Assembly (NCBI RefSeq): GCF_007971385.1
Contig: NZ_CP042434.1
Coordinates: 1,612,001 to 1,676,000, forward strand
DNA from: Arachidicoccus ginsenosidivorans
Lineage (GTDB): Bacteria; Bacteroidota; Bacteroidia; Chitinophagales; Chitinophagaceae
Length of the DNA: 64,000 nucleotides
Direction: 5' to 3'
Part shown: positions 9,036 to 19,574 of the stretch, one piece after another
Position numbering within the stretch: position 1 is the stretch's first letter
Layout of the letters: each line of letters begins with the position of its first letter
The notes under the pieces: model-generated
Told to the model about the DNA's origin: nothing
What the model saw: only the letters and a program-made list of their open reading frames with translations
Database searches by the model: none
Translations under genes and position numbers: made by a program

Positions 9036-12000
9036 CTATTTGGGTCGGATCTCCATCGTATTTTCCCGGGTCTTAACTTCCTTAAACGATTCTTTTTTCC
9101 CAGCAAAAAGTTTCTCAAAATCTTTGGTATAACTGATGGAGACGCCATAACGATTTTGCCGGCCAATAGATCCGGCAGAAGCGACCCCCAGACTACTTCT
9201 GTTGAAAATTACTGCTCGCAATTTTCGGTCCCTGGTCAGTACAAACTGCACGGAGATATCCGGTAGAAACTGAAAGCTTCCATTTTCCATAGCCGCCGCA
9301 GAACTACCCAACCCGAAGTCCAGATTTGATCCAAAACTCAACAGTATTTTATCATTGGCCAGACTCTGATATAATTTAAAGTTCACACTTTGCCTGTCCA
9401 ATCTACTATTACTGGAGCCGGTCCCCAATATACTGGCACTACTATAGGTCGCAGCGCCTACTTCAAAACGGAGTCCCTGATCACCGGTCAGTTTATTGAG
9501 TGCATGTGAAAATAAATTATTCAATTCATGTGTCACCAGTGAACTGATCGTATTAACCCCGGCAGAGGTAATATTGGCCGTATTGCCTGCTTGTCCATAA
9601 GGTGCAAAAGAATTAAAAACGATCAGATAAGTGACCTGTTTGAGCATTTCATTTTCATCACTTTGCATCCGGTTGATGAACAGGGCAAAATCAGGGTCTG
9701 ATTTAACGGAACTGCCGGTAGGAAAGTCAATTTTAAACCCTATATCCGGTTTCAGCAAAAGCCCTCTGAGCTCTACAATTACATAAACATCTCCCCTATA
9801 TCCTCGGATATTATTTAATCCAGCCTGCCCCTGTACGCTTGACTGCGTATTAATCAAATCATTGATACTCACCTGATGAGCCGTGTATTGGGCATCGATA
9901 TGCAGATTAGCATTATAAGGGTCTCCTGTCCATTCAATAAAATTATTCGCCCCTTCAATGAACTGAAATGGCTTTTTAAGAAATGTCTGAAAATTAAAAT
10001 TATACCGACCTTTAGAGATCGCATATTTGCCCTTCATGGTCATTTCCCCGTGAGCAGGCATAAAGATCTGCAATCGTCCATTACCCGTTGCAGTGATTAC
10101 ATCCCCGGTCAATGGATCTAAAATTACATTAATCACCGCCAGGTCATTGGCCGTAAGATCCATACTAATATTCAGATGAGAGTCTTGATCGCCACTTTTC
10201 TTAACCTCCTGACCATATTTTTTAAAGACAATAAAGTCAGCATCGCTGCTTACAGCTGTGGTATTGGTATTAATACTAATATTGGATGAATCAGCAACGC
10301 TGCCTTTAATATCCATCAACATTTGCTCCTGGGTTCCTTTTAGTGTGAACCTTGCATTCGCAATTGCTTTACCATAAAACCGCTCATTATCCGTAGCCAG
10401 TGTATTTAAAACCAGAATTTTAGGCGAACTCATATCAAAGTCAAAACGCATATTCTGAAAGCCATCATGATAGAGTTTACCTTTGACAGTTCCTGTATTG
10501 CCATAGATATCTTTCACCGTAAACTGCCCAAAATCAATATTGTCATCATTAAAAACAAAATCCGCAGAAGGCACAAAATATTTTACCTTGGTATAGATAA
10601 CATCCAGACTCGCCGAATCAATATGTGCCTTTCCTAACAATTTAAGTTTCTCAAAAGATCCTTTCAGCTGAATATCGCCTGTTCCTTTTCCATCAATATT
10701 CTTAAATAGATTACCCAGGAATTGATTTAAGAAGGAAATCCGGGTGTCTTTTAACTGCACATTTAAATCAAGTGGAGAGCCGATAGAATCCCTTAGGTTA
10801 TAATAGCCGTCTGCATTAAAATGATAATCTTGATTATCTGCATCCGCCTTTATGGAGATCCGATCATTTCTGGCGGAGTAGAAAGCCGTTGAATGCATCA
10901 CCCCTACAGAGTCTCCATTGACCCTTAATTGGTCAAAAGTAAGTTTTTCATAGGCACTGAAATCACCAAAGAAATTGATCATTACAATGGAACCTGTCGC
11001 GAGCCCTTCTATTCTAGGACTTGAAAAAAATAAGGGTGTGATATCGCCGATATTAACTTTCGTCAAATTAAAAACCAGGTTATTATTGGTCGTATCTCTT
11101 TTCCCTTGTTGTGTTTCTACGGTTAATTCCTGGAACCCTTGAGAGAATTTTACATTTTTAGCAGAGGCAAAATGTTTCCTGATGATGATTTCCCCTTGCT
11201 TTTCCAGATCCCACTTTTTATCATTGAGGACAAAATAGGAAGGCTGGAACTGGATTTTAACCCCATCAGAAAGATTATCCACCATCGCCGATATATTAAT
11301 CTCATTAATGGTATTATTGGAGCCTGTAGTGAGTTGAACCAGGGAGTGATCGTTTTTAGAATTAATCAACAATTTGGTATTCGGGAAAAAAGAACTGTCG
11401 TTTAAATAAAAGCGGTCCACCCGGGCACCAAAATCTATTTTTTCAAAATCTCCCTTCCCTGCCAGATGTGTTCCTTGGAGTTTAAAACGCTTATATTTAA
11501 ATTCCGGGATACGGGCATCAAAATAAAAGCTACCCGAGTCATCCGTATTGACGGCCCCTTTTATACTGACACTATCAAAACCATGTAAATTGGAATCAAT
11601 CAGATTGATGTAAGGCTCAAAATTACCCGTCTCAATCTGGACGGTAAAATGTTGATTTTTAGGCACCTCTTTAGGTGGATTGACAAATGCAGGATAGTAC
11701 TTGTTTAAAAAGGACTGAAAAGTAACTGGCAAATCCAATATAGAATAAGCACCAATTACCTTTGCATTGAACTCATTATTTTCTACTGTCAGCACTTTAT
11801 ACTGATTACTATCAATACTGGCATAAAATGCCAGTGAATCAAAGTTCAGTGCAGTGCTGTCTTTTATTAATGAAACGTTGAGCAGCTTGGCCGACCCAAC
11901 GAAGTCATCTATATTATCTCCTTCAAAGTTTAAGTCAAATAACCCCGTTAGTGTCAGGTTCTGATTAGTCAGGTGCGTCTTGCGCATGTCAAGCCCGACC

Positions 12001-13775
12001 AGATCCCCCAGGACATTGAATCTGGGCTTTTCTCCATTAAAATCGATCTCAACATTTGAAAGAAAGGTCGCATTGGGGTCATCAATTTTGAGTTCACCTG
12101 TAAAATACTTTTTTTGGAAAGTCCCGTTGACATCCACACCAGAATAAGCATAATGATTGACCTCCAGACTGTCAAAATGCCCTTTTAAGCCGGCCCGCAT
12201 TGTATTAAGGGCAAATGAGCTGCCTTCAAAACTGCCGTCAAAAGCGACATTACCTAGTGCTTTTGTCTCAATGAAGGTACCCAGATCAAAGGATTTGGTT
12301 TTAATGGTTCCTTTATAAGTAGGCTCACCTTTATCCGGAAATTTAAGATTCAGGTTGGCTCTTGCGCCGCCTAGTGCGGTAGAAAGACTTCCTTTGGTGG
12401 TAAAATCATAGATTGTCCCATGGAAGTTGCCACTATAATGCATATCACCTAGCGCAGCCATATTTGGATTTTTTATCTCTCTGAGCTGCGGAACAATGGG
12501 TAAAAGTTGATTATAATTCGTATTCAGATCAATAGTATCAAAATCCATGACCGTATGGGCAATATCCGGCAATCCCTTCATGGTCAGATCCCCTCTAAGA
12601 ACCATTCCGCCTTCACCACTGATTAAAAAATTATTGGCTTTAAAATTAGCTACGGTCCCTTGCATGGACCCGGAAAGCTTAAATTGTTTATTCCAGGTTT
12701 TTAACGCTGGGGCAAAATAGGCGATATCCTTACTACTGACTGATGCGTTTTTAAACCTTGCTGTAATATGCACTTTAGTGGTAAAATCCCCCATATCCTC
12801 CTGAAAATCTTTAAAGGACATGGCATAATAATTTTCCAGGTGACTGCCCCCTGTAAGAATATCCAGATTTTTAAATTCCATGACCTGGGGGGTCAATTTA
12901 AAATCCGCCTTTAGGTGTTTAATGGTAAACCCGCTTCTTTCTGTAGTGCTGAGGCGCATATCCGCTTTAATCGTATCGCGGACAAAAGAAAGCTTTCTGG
13001 CAGCAATATCCAGATGATTACATTGAATAAACCGGTCATCAAAATAAGGCACCACCGTGTGCGGGCGCATATGATTTATGAGCGCAAAAGTACCACCCAT
13101 CATATGCAGGCTGTCGAGTTCAATATGCATACCAGCCGCATTAAAATACAAACCGGTATCGGGCTCATTTGAGAGGGGCGGGGAAGGCCTGTTTCCTTTA
13201 TATTGAGTCAATTCAAACTTTGGCTTATCCAGCTCCAGATAGTGCAATTTAAATTCTAAGGTATTCAGGTCAATCTTTTCCGCATCCAGGAGCATCCTGC
13301 CGACAGACACATCCATATCTTCTCCGCGCCAGCCGTCCTGTTTATAATAACGGACATTTTTCAGGTCTACCTTTTTAAGATCCAGATCAATGGTTCCTTT
13401 GGTCGTATCCTTTTTAGGACTTGAAAAATAATCGATCAGAAACTGAAAGTTCCAGACCGAATCCTTGCGATTCTGGTAAATGGATGCATTTTCCAGTCCG
13501 ATATATTTAAGTTCGATATTGTTTTTAAGAAAAAACCAGTCAGTGATTCTGACTTTCAGTGCGCCAGCTGCCAGCAGCGTGTCTTTTTTCTGATCCTTGA
13601 TCAGAATATCATCCAGATCCATCCTATTGAAGAGCGTAAAGCTGACATGCTTTATACTGACCTCTGTGTGCAGGTCCTTAGACAGTCTGGCCGTCACCTT
13701 TTTTACCAGGAAGTTCTGTACGGGCTCAGTCTGAATAAGAATCCATACCAACAGTAATACTGCCAGTATAATCAA
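9036..13775 (-). CDS. TamB-like translocation/assembly module protein (DUF490)
   Basis: Giant envelope protein (1579 aa from a TTG at 13775) with one N-terminal membrane anchor (IILAVLLLVWILIQ) followed by a periplasmic beta-helical body of repeating strands and a C-terminal DUF490/TamB domain (about 1130-1560). The anchor-proximal VQNFLVKKVTARLSKDLHTEVS is typical of Bacteroidota homologues. It probably moves lipids or assembles outer-membrane proteins between the membranes. The start is doubtful. A homologue-like leader (LKTRIFLRTFLKILGR) lies upstream in the joined frame if one T is restored at the A4 run 13812-13815, which would start the gene at an ATG at 13843. Against this, a -7-like TACCTTTG sits at 13831-13838. 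Confidence 0.85.
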   Translation of the reverse strand: MIILAVLLLVWILIQTEPVQNFLVKKVTARLSKDLHTEVSIKHVSFTLFNRMDLDDILIKDQKKDTLLAAGALKVRITDWFFLKNNIELKYIGLENASIYQNRKDSVWNFQFLIDYFSSPKKDTTKGTIDLDLKKVDLKNVRYYKQDGWRGEDMDVSVGRMLLDAEKIDLNTLEFKLHYLELDKPKFELTQYKGNRPSPPLSNEPDTGLYFNAAGMHIELDSLHMMGGTFALINHMRPHTVVPYFDDRFIQCNHLDIAARKLSFVRDTIKADMRLSTTERSGFTIKHLKADFKLTPQVMEFKNLDILTGGSHLENYYAMSFKDFQEDMGDFTTKVHITARFKNASVSSKDIAYFAPALKTWNKQFKLSGSMQGTVANFKANNFLISGEGGMVLRGDLTMKGLPDIAHTVMDFDTIDLNTNYNQLLPIVPQLREIKNPNMAALGDMHYSGNFHGTIYDFTTKGSLSTALGGARANLNLKFPDKGEPTYKGTIKTKSFDLGTFIETKALGNVAFDGSFEGSSFALNTMRAGLKGHFDSLEVNHYAYSGVDVNGTFQKKYFTGELKIDDPNATFLSNVEIDFNGEKPRFNVLGDLVGLDMRKTHLTNQNLTLTGLFDLNFEGDNIDDFVGSAKLLNVSLIKDSTALNFDSLAFYASIDSNQYKVLTVENNEFNAKVIGAYSILDLPVTFQSFLNKYYPAFVNPPKEVPKNQHFTVQIETGNFEPYINLIDSNLHGFDSVSIKGAVNTDDSGSFYFDARIPEFKYKRFKLQGTHLAGKGDFEKIDFGARVDRFYLNDSSFFPNTKLLINSKNDHSLVQLTTGSNNTINEINISAMVDNLSDGVKIQFQPSYFVLNDKKWDLEKQGEIIIRKHFASAKNVKFSQGFQELTVETQQGKRDTTNNNLVFNLTKVNIGDITPLFFSSPRIEGLATGSIVMINFFGDFSAYEKLTFDQLRVNGDSVGVMHSTAFYSARNDRISIKADADNQDYHFNADGYYNLRDSIGSPLDLNVQLKDTRISFLNQFLGNLFKNIDGKGTGDIQLKGSFEKLKLLGKAHIDSASLDVIYTKVKYFVPSADFVFNDDNIDFGQFTVKDIYGNTGTVKGKLYHDGFQNMRFDFDMSSPKILVLNTLATDNERFYGKAIANARFTLKGTQEQMLMDIKGSVADSSNISINTNTTAVSSDADFIVFKKYGQEVKKSGDQDSHLNISMDLTANDLAVINVILDPLTGDVITATGNGRLQIFMPAHGEMTMKGKYAISKGRYNFNFQTFLKKPFQFIEGANNFIEWTGDPYNANLHIDAQYTAHQVSINDLINTQSSVQGQAGLNNIRGYRGDVYVIVELRGLLLKPDIGFKIDFPTGSSVKSDPDFALFINRMQSDENEMLKQVTYLIVFNSFAPYGQAGNTANITSAGVNTISSLVTHELNNLFSHALNKLTGDQGLRFEVGAATYSSASILGTGSSNSRLDRQSVNFKLYQSLANDKILLSFGSNLDFGLGSSAAAMENGSFQFLPDISVQFVLTRDRKLRAVIFNRSSLGVASAGSIGRQNRYGVSISYTKDFEKLFAGKKESFKEVKTRENTMEIRPK

Positions 13776-13872
13776 AAACGTACGTCCAAGTATTTTTAGA
13801 AAAGTTCTCAGAAAATCCGTGTTTTAAGTGCAAAGGTAATCATTATGCTTATGTTACCCATTGCTGTTAGGA

Positions 13873-16126
13873 TCAGGCATCTTTCAGCGCCTGTATCTTT
13901 TGCTTGTTACCCACCAGCCAGATTACATCTCCCCACTGCAGCATTGTATCTGAGGAAGGATTAATAAAATGCTGGTCTTCTCTTTCTACCCGGATAACCA
14001 ATCCGTCTGTTTTCTCCCGGATACCACTATCATGGATGGTCATACCTTTAACCCTAAAATGCTCATCCACCACCAATCTTTGTAAGCCGACATCTTCCAC
14101 CTTGCTAGTGCTGGCCGTGTAGGCTTCAGGTCTACTGGACTCCAATACCGGCTGAAACTTACTTAACTGTTCATCAGTAGCGATAACGCCGATTTCATCG
14201 GCCGGGAAAATAATCTCTTCCCTTTTGGGCGGCAAAATAACCAGATCGCCTCTTTTGATAAAGGCGATATTGACACCGTATTTCTCCCGCCATTTAAGCT
14301 CCATCAATGTTTTGCCTAGAAAAGTCGCATTTGAGCCAACCACATGCTGTGAAATATGCGTCTCCCAGTCAGAAATATCATATTTACCCAAGTCTAATAG
14401 TGGCCTTTTCGCCTTTTCAGCGGCCTCTCTGGCATTTAGGTTAATCAAAAACCGCGCTTCTAATTTGCCATAAAACTTCTGAATCTTTTTGCTGAGCACA
14501 TAAAAAAGAGCAAAATCACCGGAAGCAAAATAAGTAGTGCCACTTTACCGGAAAAATAGCGGTCGAGTAACAAACCAATGAGCGTCGCCCCGATCAAATT
14601 ACGGGTTATCTCTATGACTAATAACGGCCCTCGATTGTAAATGCTATTCAGCCATAACTCTTTATAGGCCAACCCGGCAGGACGTTTCATCATTAACCCC
14701 CAGAAAAAAGGCGCTCCCAGTAAAAGCGTAATAAATACGCCCACAATTCCTACATAGGTCATGCTCTTTAACTTCCCAATCAAAAATGGCTCCAATAAGT
14801 TAATGGAGATCAGCAGAATCGCAATTATAACAATTCCATTGGTTACCAGAATAGTTGTGTAGGATTTTATGACTTTCTTCCAGGCACTTTCGGCCTGGAT
14901 CTTTTGGGTACTGGAAGCATAAAGATTGACCGAAGAGACCCATTTTTGTGGAATCACCCTAAGAACCAGTTTATAAGCCGCATCGGAAGACTTAATCATA
15001 TAAGGAGTGGTAAAAGTTGTGAGCGCTGAAACCCCAACCGCTACCGGAAAAAGAAAATCACTGGTAACATTGAGCGTTACCCCCAGCCCGGCAATAATAA
15101 AGGCAAATTCACCGATCTGTGCCATGCTCATCCCCACCTGAACCGATTGCTTCAATGGTTGGCCGGATAAAAGCGCTCCCAGTCCCGAACTGAAGAATTT
15201 ACCCAAAATAGTCAGCAGCGTCACGATGATAATAGGCAGCCGGTAATCCCACATGGCCACCGGATCAATCATCATGCCCACTGAAACAAAGAAAACGGCG
15301 CCAAATACATCTTTCACCGGTTTAAATAAATGTTCTATTTTTTCGGCAGAAGTGGTTTCTGCCAGAATAGACCCCATAATAAAGGCCCCTAATTCAGCAG
15401 AGAAGCCCGCCTTGGTCGCCAAAACAACCATGCCCAGGCAAAGACCGATGGCCAGGATCAGCAGCATCTCATCGTCCATCATCCCACGCATTCTCTTTAA
15501 AAAAGAAGGAATCAGAAAAATACCCAGTACAAACCACAGGATCAAAAAGAACACGAGCTTAATGAGTGTCATAAGCATGGCGCCCCCCTCGAATTCTCTT
15601 GAAACCGCAATAGCGGGTAATAATACCAGTAAGAGAATCACGACCAGGTCCTCTACGACCAGTACCCCGAATACCACACCGGCAAACCTTTTGGATTTCA
15701 CCCCCAACTCCTCAAAGGCTCGGATAATAATAGTAGTAGATGAACTCGCCAGAAGTGCCCCCAGAAAAATACTATCCATCTGGCTCCAGCCCATCCATTT
15801 ACCTACCAGGTAGCCAGCCACAACAATAAACCCGATTTCTACAAAGGCAGTAACGGAGGCTGCGCCCCCTACCCGCATTAGCTTTTTAAAGCTGAACTCC
15901 AACCCAAGGCTAAAAAGTAAAAAGATAACACCTAGTTCCGCCAGGATTTTAATATTCCTTTCCTCTACCACAGTTGGTACCAAAGAGATATGCGGGCCTA
16001 CCAAAAGGCCCGCAATTATATAGCCGAGTACCAGGGGTTGTTTTAATTTCCTAAAAGCAGGGTTACAACAGCTCCGGAAAATAAAATCAGTGCCAGGTCT
16101 TCAATAAGCGTGGGTAAGTGGCCCAT
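13873..16126 (-). CDS. CPA2 monovalent cation:proton antiporter with TrkA-C domain, two frameshifts
   Basis: Inner-membrane KefB-type antiporter, about 751 aa when joined. From ATG 16126 the start reads MGHLPTLIEDLALILFSG, breaks at an A4 run (16053-16056), then continues as FRKLKQPLVLGYIIAGLLVGPH, the conserved first helices of CPA2 proteins. The Na/H-exchanger domain spans roughly residues 10-390. A second break at an A6 run (14502-14507) leads into a cytosolic linker and a TrkA-C ligand-binding domain (about 660-750). Each break needs one added base. The protein likely exchanges K+ or Na+ for H+ under control of the TrkA-C domain. It lies just upstream of the TamB-like gene on the same strand. 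Confidence 0.88.
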
Positions 16127-16188
16127 ATAAAGGGTTCAAAATTAAGTTGATGAAACGTGACTATTGGATGCTAACGAAAATACGAATA

Positions 16189-16673
16189 TTATTCAAAAAG
16201 TTTTTCTAAAACGTAATAAACTGCAGGACAGAATTCTGCATTCTTGAGCGTGATGTTTTTTCGTTTAAAAAGTACATCCTCATCCGTATAGGGGAATCTG
16301 GCACAATCAGAGGGACGATCTTCATATATCTGGCAGGTATTATCCGCCTGTAGGAAAGGACAGGGAGAAGATTTCACCACATAATCCCCTCTTCATCCAT
16401 ATATAGATAAGTGGTGATCATCTCTGTTTCTTTCATCCCAAGGACCTTGGAAATCCTTTTAATGTCTGGCATTTTAAACCGGGGCGAATAATTTTTGCAG
16501 CACCGGGCGCAGGAAAGACAATCTACTTTTTCAAAAGCTTGCTCATGTAGACGGGGCAGTTTTTTTAGGGCCGCCTTCTTGTCGATTTTGGCCAGACGCT
16601 GGGCATACACCTTTTTTCGGTCTAAAGACCGTTTTTCCCAGTTATCAAAATTAAAGTCTGTTGATGCCGCCAT
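16189..16673 (-). CDS. YkgJ-family cysteine cluster protein, split by a frameshift
   Basis: Small cytosolic metal-binding protein, about 161 aa when joined. The cysteine pattern is that of the YkgJ/CxxCxxCC family: CLSCARCC (about 52-59), then CPF, CQIY and DCARFPY in the second part, then C in AEFCPAVY. These probably coordinate zinc or an iron-sulfur cluster. The break is at a C4 run (16386-16389). One more base turns EEGIMW-stop into EEGDYVVKSSPCPF, a family-typical junction. Cellular role of the family is not established. Confidence 0.85.
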
Positions 16674-16780
16674 ATTGTTCCAGATAATGGCGCAAAAGTA
16701 CGAAAATCCCGTCTCATCGCAATATATAGCCCGTTAAGTTCCAATTACGACAACCGCACTCATAACCTAAACAACAAAGA

Positions 16781-16828
16781 GTCAGCCGCTCCAGACATCT
16801 CTAATCAAAGAGAACCAGAACGGCTGAC
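16781..16828 (-). terminator. possible terminator after the beta-barrel gene
   Basis: GTCAGCCG (16781-16788) and CGGCTGAC (16821-16828) form a perfect 8-bp stem, with an inner TCTCT/AGAGA stem in the loop. A T-rich stretch (CTCTTTGTTGTTTA) follows on the minus strand. It lies about 70 bp past the end of the beta-barrel gene. Confidence 0.5.
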
Positions 16829-16897
16829 AAAGTTTACATACTCAATTTCTGACATTTAAATGGATTGCCTTAAGGTAAGCCACCTACACCCGTAGCA

Positions 16898-17697
16898 TTA
16901 GAAGAAACCCACATTGATACCAATAGATACCGTATTAAAGTCTTTTGGCCCCTCACCATTGGCAAATACATCTGTCATATAATACTTGGCATAGATATTC
17001 ACGGTTTCTGTTCCCAAACCAAAGCGTAGACCATACCTGACAGGATTCAAATTGAAATCCCCCTTACTTTTACTTTACCTTCTTCCTTACTGATCTGTTT
17101 TGTTTTGGCACCCAACAGAATACCGCCTTCTACCCCCATGTTAATCTGAAATTCACTTTTTCTGACAGGGTATATGGAAAAGATAAGTGGCATGGTCAAA
17201 TATCTGGATCTCAATAGATTTTTAGAAAAATGTATATCTCCTTCAGGAATAATAGTCAACATATCCTGACCTTTTTCCAAGGTAATATCCTTTTCAAAAT
17301 GGTAAGTATTCCAGGTTATCCCTAGCGCAGTGGAGAGCTTCAGAAAATGACCTTTATCCAGATAGACACCGCCTACTACAGGATAAAAAGCAAACTCAGG
17401 CCCTTTGTCCAGCCGCAAATCGCTATTGTTAGACCCGACTTTAAGCTTACCATGATCCATAAAACGGTTCCAGCCAAACTCCACGGTTGGATTAATCTCA
17501 AAATAGGCATTCTTGGAGCGGTGCACAATATCTACTTTTACCTTGGTGGTTTTTGACTTCCCATCCTTACCGGTAGTATTTATATTGACAAGGGAGGTTT
17601 TCTTTCTGCCACTCAGACTGTCCGTGGCATCATTATCCTGAGCAAATCCGCTATGGCATACCATGGCCATAAAAGCGATAAATAACACTTTTTTCAT
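16898..17697 (-). CDS. outer-membrane beta-barrel protein, split by a frameshift
   Basis: Predicted outer-membrane barrel of about 266 aa. It has a signal peptide (FMAMVCHSGFAQ, about 1-19), a short polar linker, then alternating strands (ISIYPVRKSEFQINMGVEGGILLGAK). The frame breaks at a C5 run (17059-17063). One extra base continues through NLNPVRYGLRFGLGTETVNIYAKYYMTDVF to a stop at 16898, with a terminal NVGFF aromatic residue as barrels usually have. It is the third gene of the sigma / anti-sigma unit, so it may be the target or sensor partner of that pair. Substrate unknown. Confidence 0.8.
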
Positions 17698-17723
17698 ATT
17701 ATGTATTTTTTTGTTTTCAGTTT

Positions 17724-18899
17724 TTATTTATAAGCAGTAATTGCTACGATACCAATATTAATAACTGTTTTATCCTCATCCTGGGTGACAACATCTTCAG
17801 AAATCGACTTGGCACCATTACTGATTTTCTGCACCAGACCTCTGAAAAATCCACCTTTTTTGCGGTTACGACGCACATGCGTTTTGTGATCCGCAAGCAC
17901 GGTCTGGTTATAATCCTTTGCCGTGAGCTGGTCCACATCTAAGGAACTGGTAACGATCGTCTGAGCCTGCTGATCAGTATGCGCAATAGCAGATTCATTG
18001 GCGTCCATAGTTGTTTTCTTTTGCCTTTGAAGGGCCAGGCCAGCAGTTTGGGTTGCGCCGTTGTGGCCATCCATCTTCGTTAGTCCGGAAGCAACTGCAT
18101 CCGTAAGACTCTTGTTTTCTACCTGTCCGGTTGCATTATTGATTTGATTTACACCTTTACCCTTTCCATTTGCCCTTGCAATGACTGCCTTATCCTTCGT
18201 TGCCCCACTAGCCAGGTCTGTTGTATTTTTAATAGATCGACCTGCAGTGACAACGCCGTTATCTGTCCCTGTGTTATTCCTTGGCTTTTTCAGCGCTGCA
18301 ATGTCCTGCTGGCTTTCTTTTTGAACATCCCTTTGAACATCCTTCTGAACATCCCTTTGAACCTCTTTTTTAAGTGCTTTTTTAGGCTCTTCTAACCCTT
18401 CATTGGATTTAGCTGTTAAAGTGGCTGAAGCTGTTACCATATCTGTTTTTGCACCTTGATTTGTATTTACTTTAGCGTCCGTTTGCCCATTTTGATCTGT
18501 AACCCTTGGGGTTGTAGGCTGATTTAACACCGTCAATCCTTCCGGCGGTAAAATCACCGTATCTTTTTTCCCCAGTTCCTTAATACCGATGGTAAGCATA
18601 ATCAAGATTGCGCCAACCGCTGCCGCATAAGATAATTTTGATTTAAAGCTTAAACGCAGTCCTCGGGCCAATTTGACCGGCGGTTTTACCTGAGCAGGCC
18701 GGCTTTTATCATGGTCTTTTTCTACAGCTCGCTCGCCCATTTGCAACCGGGCAAACATTTTATCCATCAAGGCGTCATCAGGAGACACTTCCGCGTCCGC
18801 CAACAAACGCCTTAGTTCCTGATCAAAGCTATTGGGTCTATTGTCACCGCCATGATCGCCTAAGTTCTTGTTAGCGTCATTATTTTTCAAATCTTGCAT
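17724..18899 (-). CDS. membrane-anchored anti-sigma-like protein with tandem 4-aa repeat
   Basis: 391 aa starting at ATG 18899, preceded by GAGGAGGTGG, a strong ribosome site that overlaps the end of the sigma gene by 20 bp (translational coupling). An upstream in-frame extension exists but runs through the sigma gene and is rejected. The N-terminal cytosolic part (1-90, acidic: SFDQELRRLLADAEVSPDDALMDKMFARL) resembles zinc-free anti-sigma domains. One TM helix follows (YAAAVGAILIMLTIGI, about 105-120), then a long periplasmic Ala/Thr/Lys/Gln-rich region. That region carries VQRD/VQKD repeats from a 12-bp DNA repeat (about 18319-18366). It probably holds the sigma factor inactive until an envelope signal. 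The assignment rests on context more than on sequence. Confidence 0.65.
   Translation of the reverse strand: MQDLKNNDANKNLGDHGGDNRPNSFDQELRRLLADAEVSPDDALMDKMFARLQMGERAVEKDHDKSRPAQVKPPVKLARGLRLSFKSKLSYAAAVGAILIMLTIGIKELGKKDTVILPPEGLTVLNQPTTPRVTDQNGQTDAKVNTNQGAKTDMVTASATLTAKSNEGLEEPKKALKKEVQRDVQKDVQRDVQKESQQDIAALKKPRNNTGTDNGVVTAGRSIKNTTDLASGATKDKAVIARANGKGKGVNQINNATGQVENKSLTDAVASGLTKMDGHNGATQTAGLALQRQKKTTMDANESAIAHTDQQAQTIVTSSLDVDQLTAKDYNQTVLADHKTHVRRNRKKGGFFRGLVQKISNGAKSISEDVVTQDEDKTVINIGIVAITAYK
18319..18366 (-). repeat. 12-bp tandem repeat inside the anti-sigma-like gene
   Basis: About 3.6 copies of a 12-bp unit (TTGAACATCCCT and variants) encode VQRD/VQKD. The repeat stays in frame and lies in the periplasmic part of the protein. 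Confidence 0.8.
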
Positions 18900-19452
18900 A
18901 TGCCACCTCCTCTCTTTTATTGATTGCGTTTTGCAATACGATGCGGGCACGGGAAAGCTGTGATTTGCTGCCGCCTTCTGTAATGCCCAGTTTTTCGGCG
19001 ATTTCTTTATGGGAATACCCTTCAATCGCATACATATTAAATACCATTCTATAACCATCAGGCAGGGCAGCAATAAGTGCCATTAAATCTTCTAAAGCCA
19101 GATTGTCAAGTCCCGATCCATAATTACCTTCAGTGTCCAGATCCGGCGTAAGTTCTTTCGTTTCCTGGATTTTCGCCGCCTGTCTGTAATATTCTATAGC
19201 CGTATTTACCATAACTCTTCTAATCCAGCCTTCAAAGGAGCCTTCTTTTCTAAAATGGACTATTGACCTGAATACTTTTACAAAACCAGTTTGTAAGAGC
19301 TCCTCTGCTACCATTTTTGTCTTTCCGTATCTAAGACAAACTGCAAACATCTTAGCTGCATATCTCTGATAGATGACCTTTTGAGCCGCATGCTCATTAT
19401 TGATGCATCCTTCTATCAGTAAGTCCAGTGTATAATTGTCTGCTCTTTTCAT
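18880..19452 (-). CDS. ECF sigma-70 factor
   Basis: Extracytoplasmic-function sigma factor, 190 aa from ATG 19452 (a TTG at 19479 would add 9 residues; the ATG follows AGAAAGG). Region 2 is visible around AEELLQTGFVKVFRSIVHFRKEGSFEGWIRRVMVNTAIEYYR (about 50-95), with the -10 recognition helix. Region 4 with a helix-turn-helix is around DGYRMVFNMYAIEGYSHKEIAEKLGITEGGSKSQLSRAR (about 130-175). It is followed by an overlapping anti-sigma-like gene and a beta-barrel gene. The target promoters are unknown. Confidence 0.92.
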   Translation of the reverse strand: MKRADNYTLDLLIEGCINNEHAAQKVIYQRYAAKMFAVCLRYGKTKMVAEELLQTGFVKVFRSIVHFRKEGSFEGWIRRVMVNTAIEYYRQAAKIQETKELTPDLDTEGNYGSGLDNLALEDLMALIAALPDGYRMVFNMYAIEGYSHKEIAEKLGITEGGSKSQLSRARIVLQNAINKREEVAYARFEK

Positions 19453-19574
19453 CCTTTCTAAAACATAAGACGGGAACAATTTAACAAAGGTTGCGTTGTC
19501 TTTATATTTTTTTTGGTTCCTCCTGCTTCAGGTTTTGTATTTTTAAGCATCTATCCCTAAAAATACGATCACTT

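Noticed and set aside
18900..19073. N-terminal extension of the anti-sigma-like frame
   Set aside because: It runs through the sigma gene in another frame, lacks a ribosome site, and the ATG at 18899 has a strong one.
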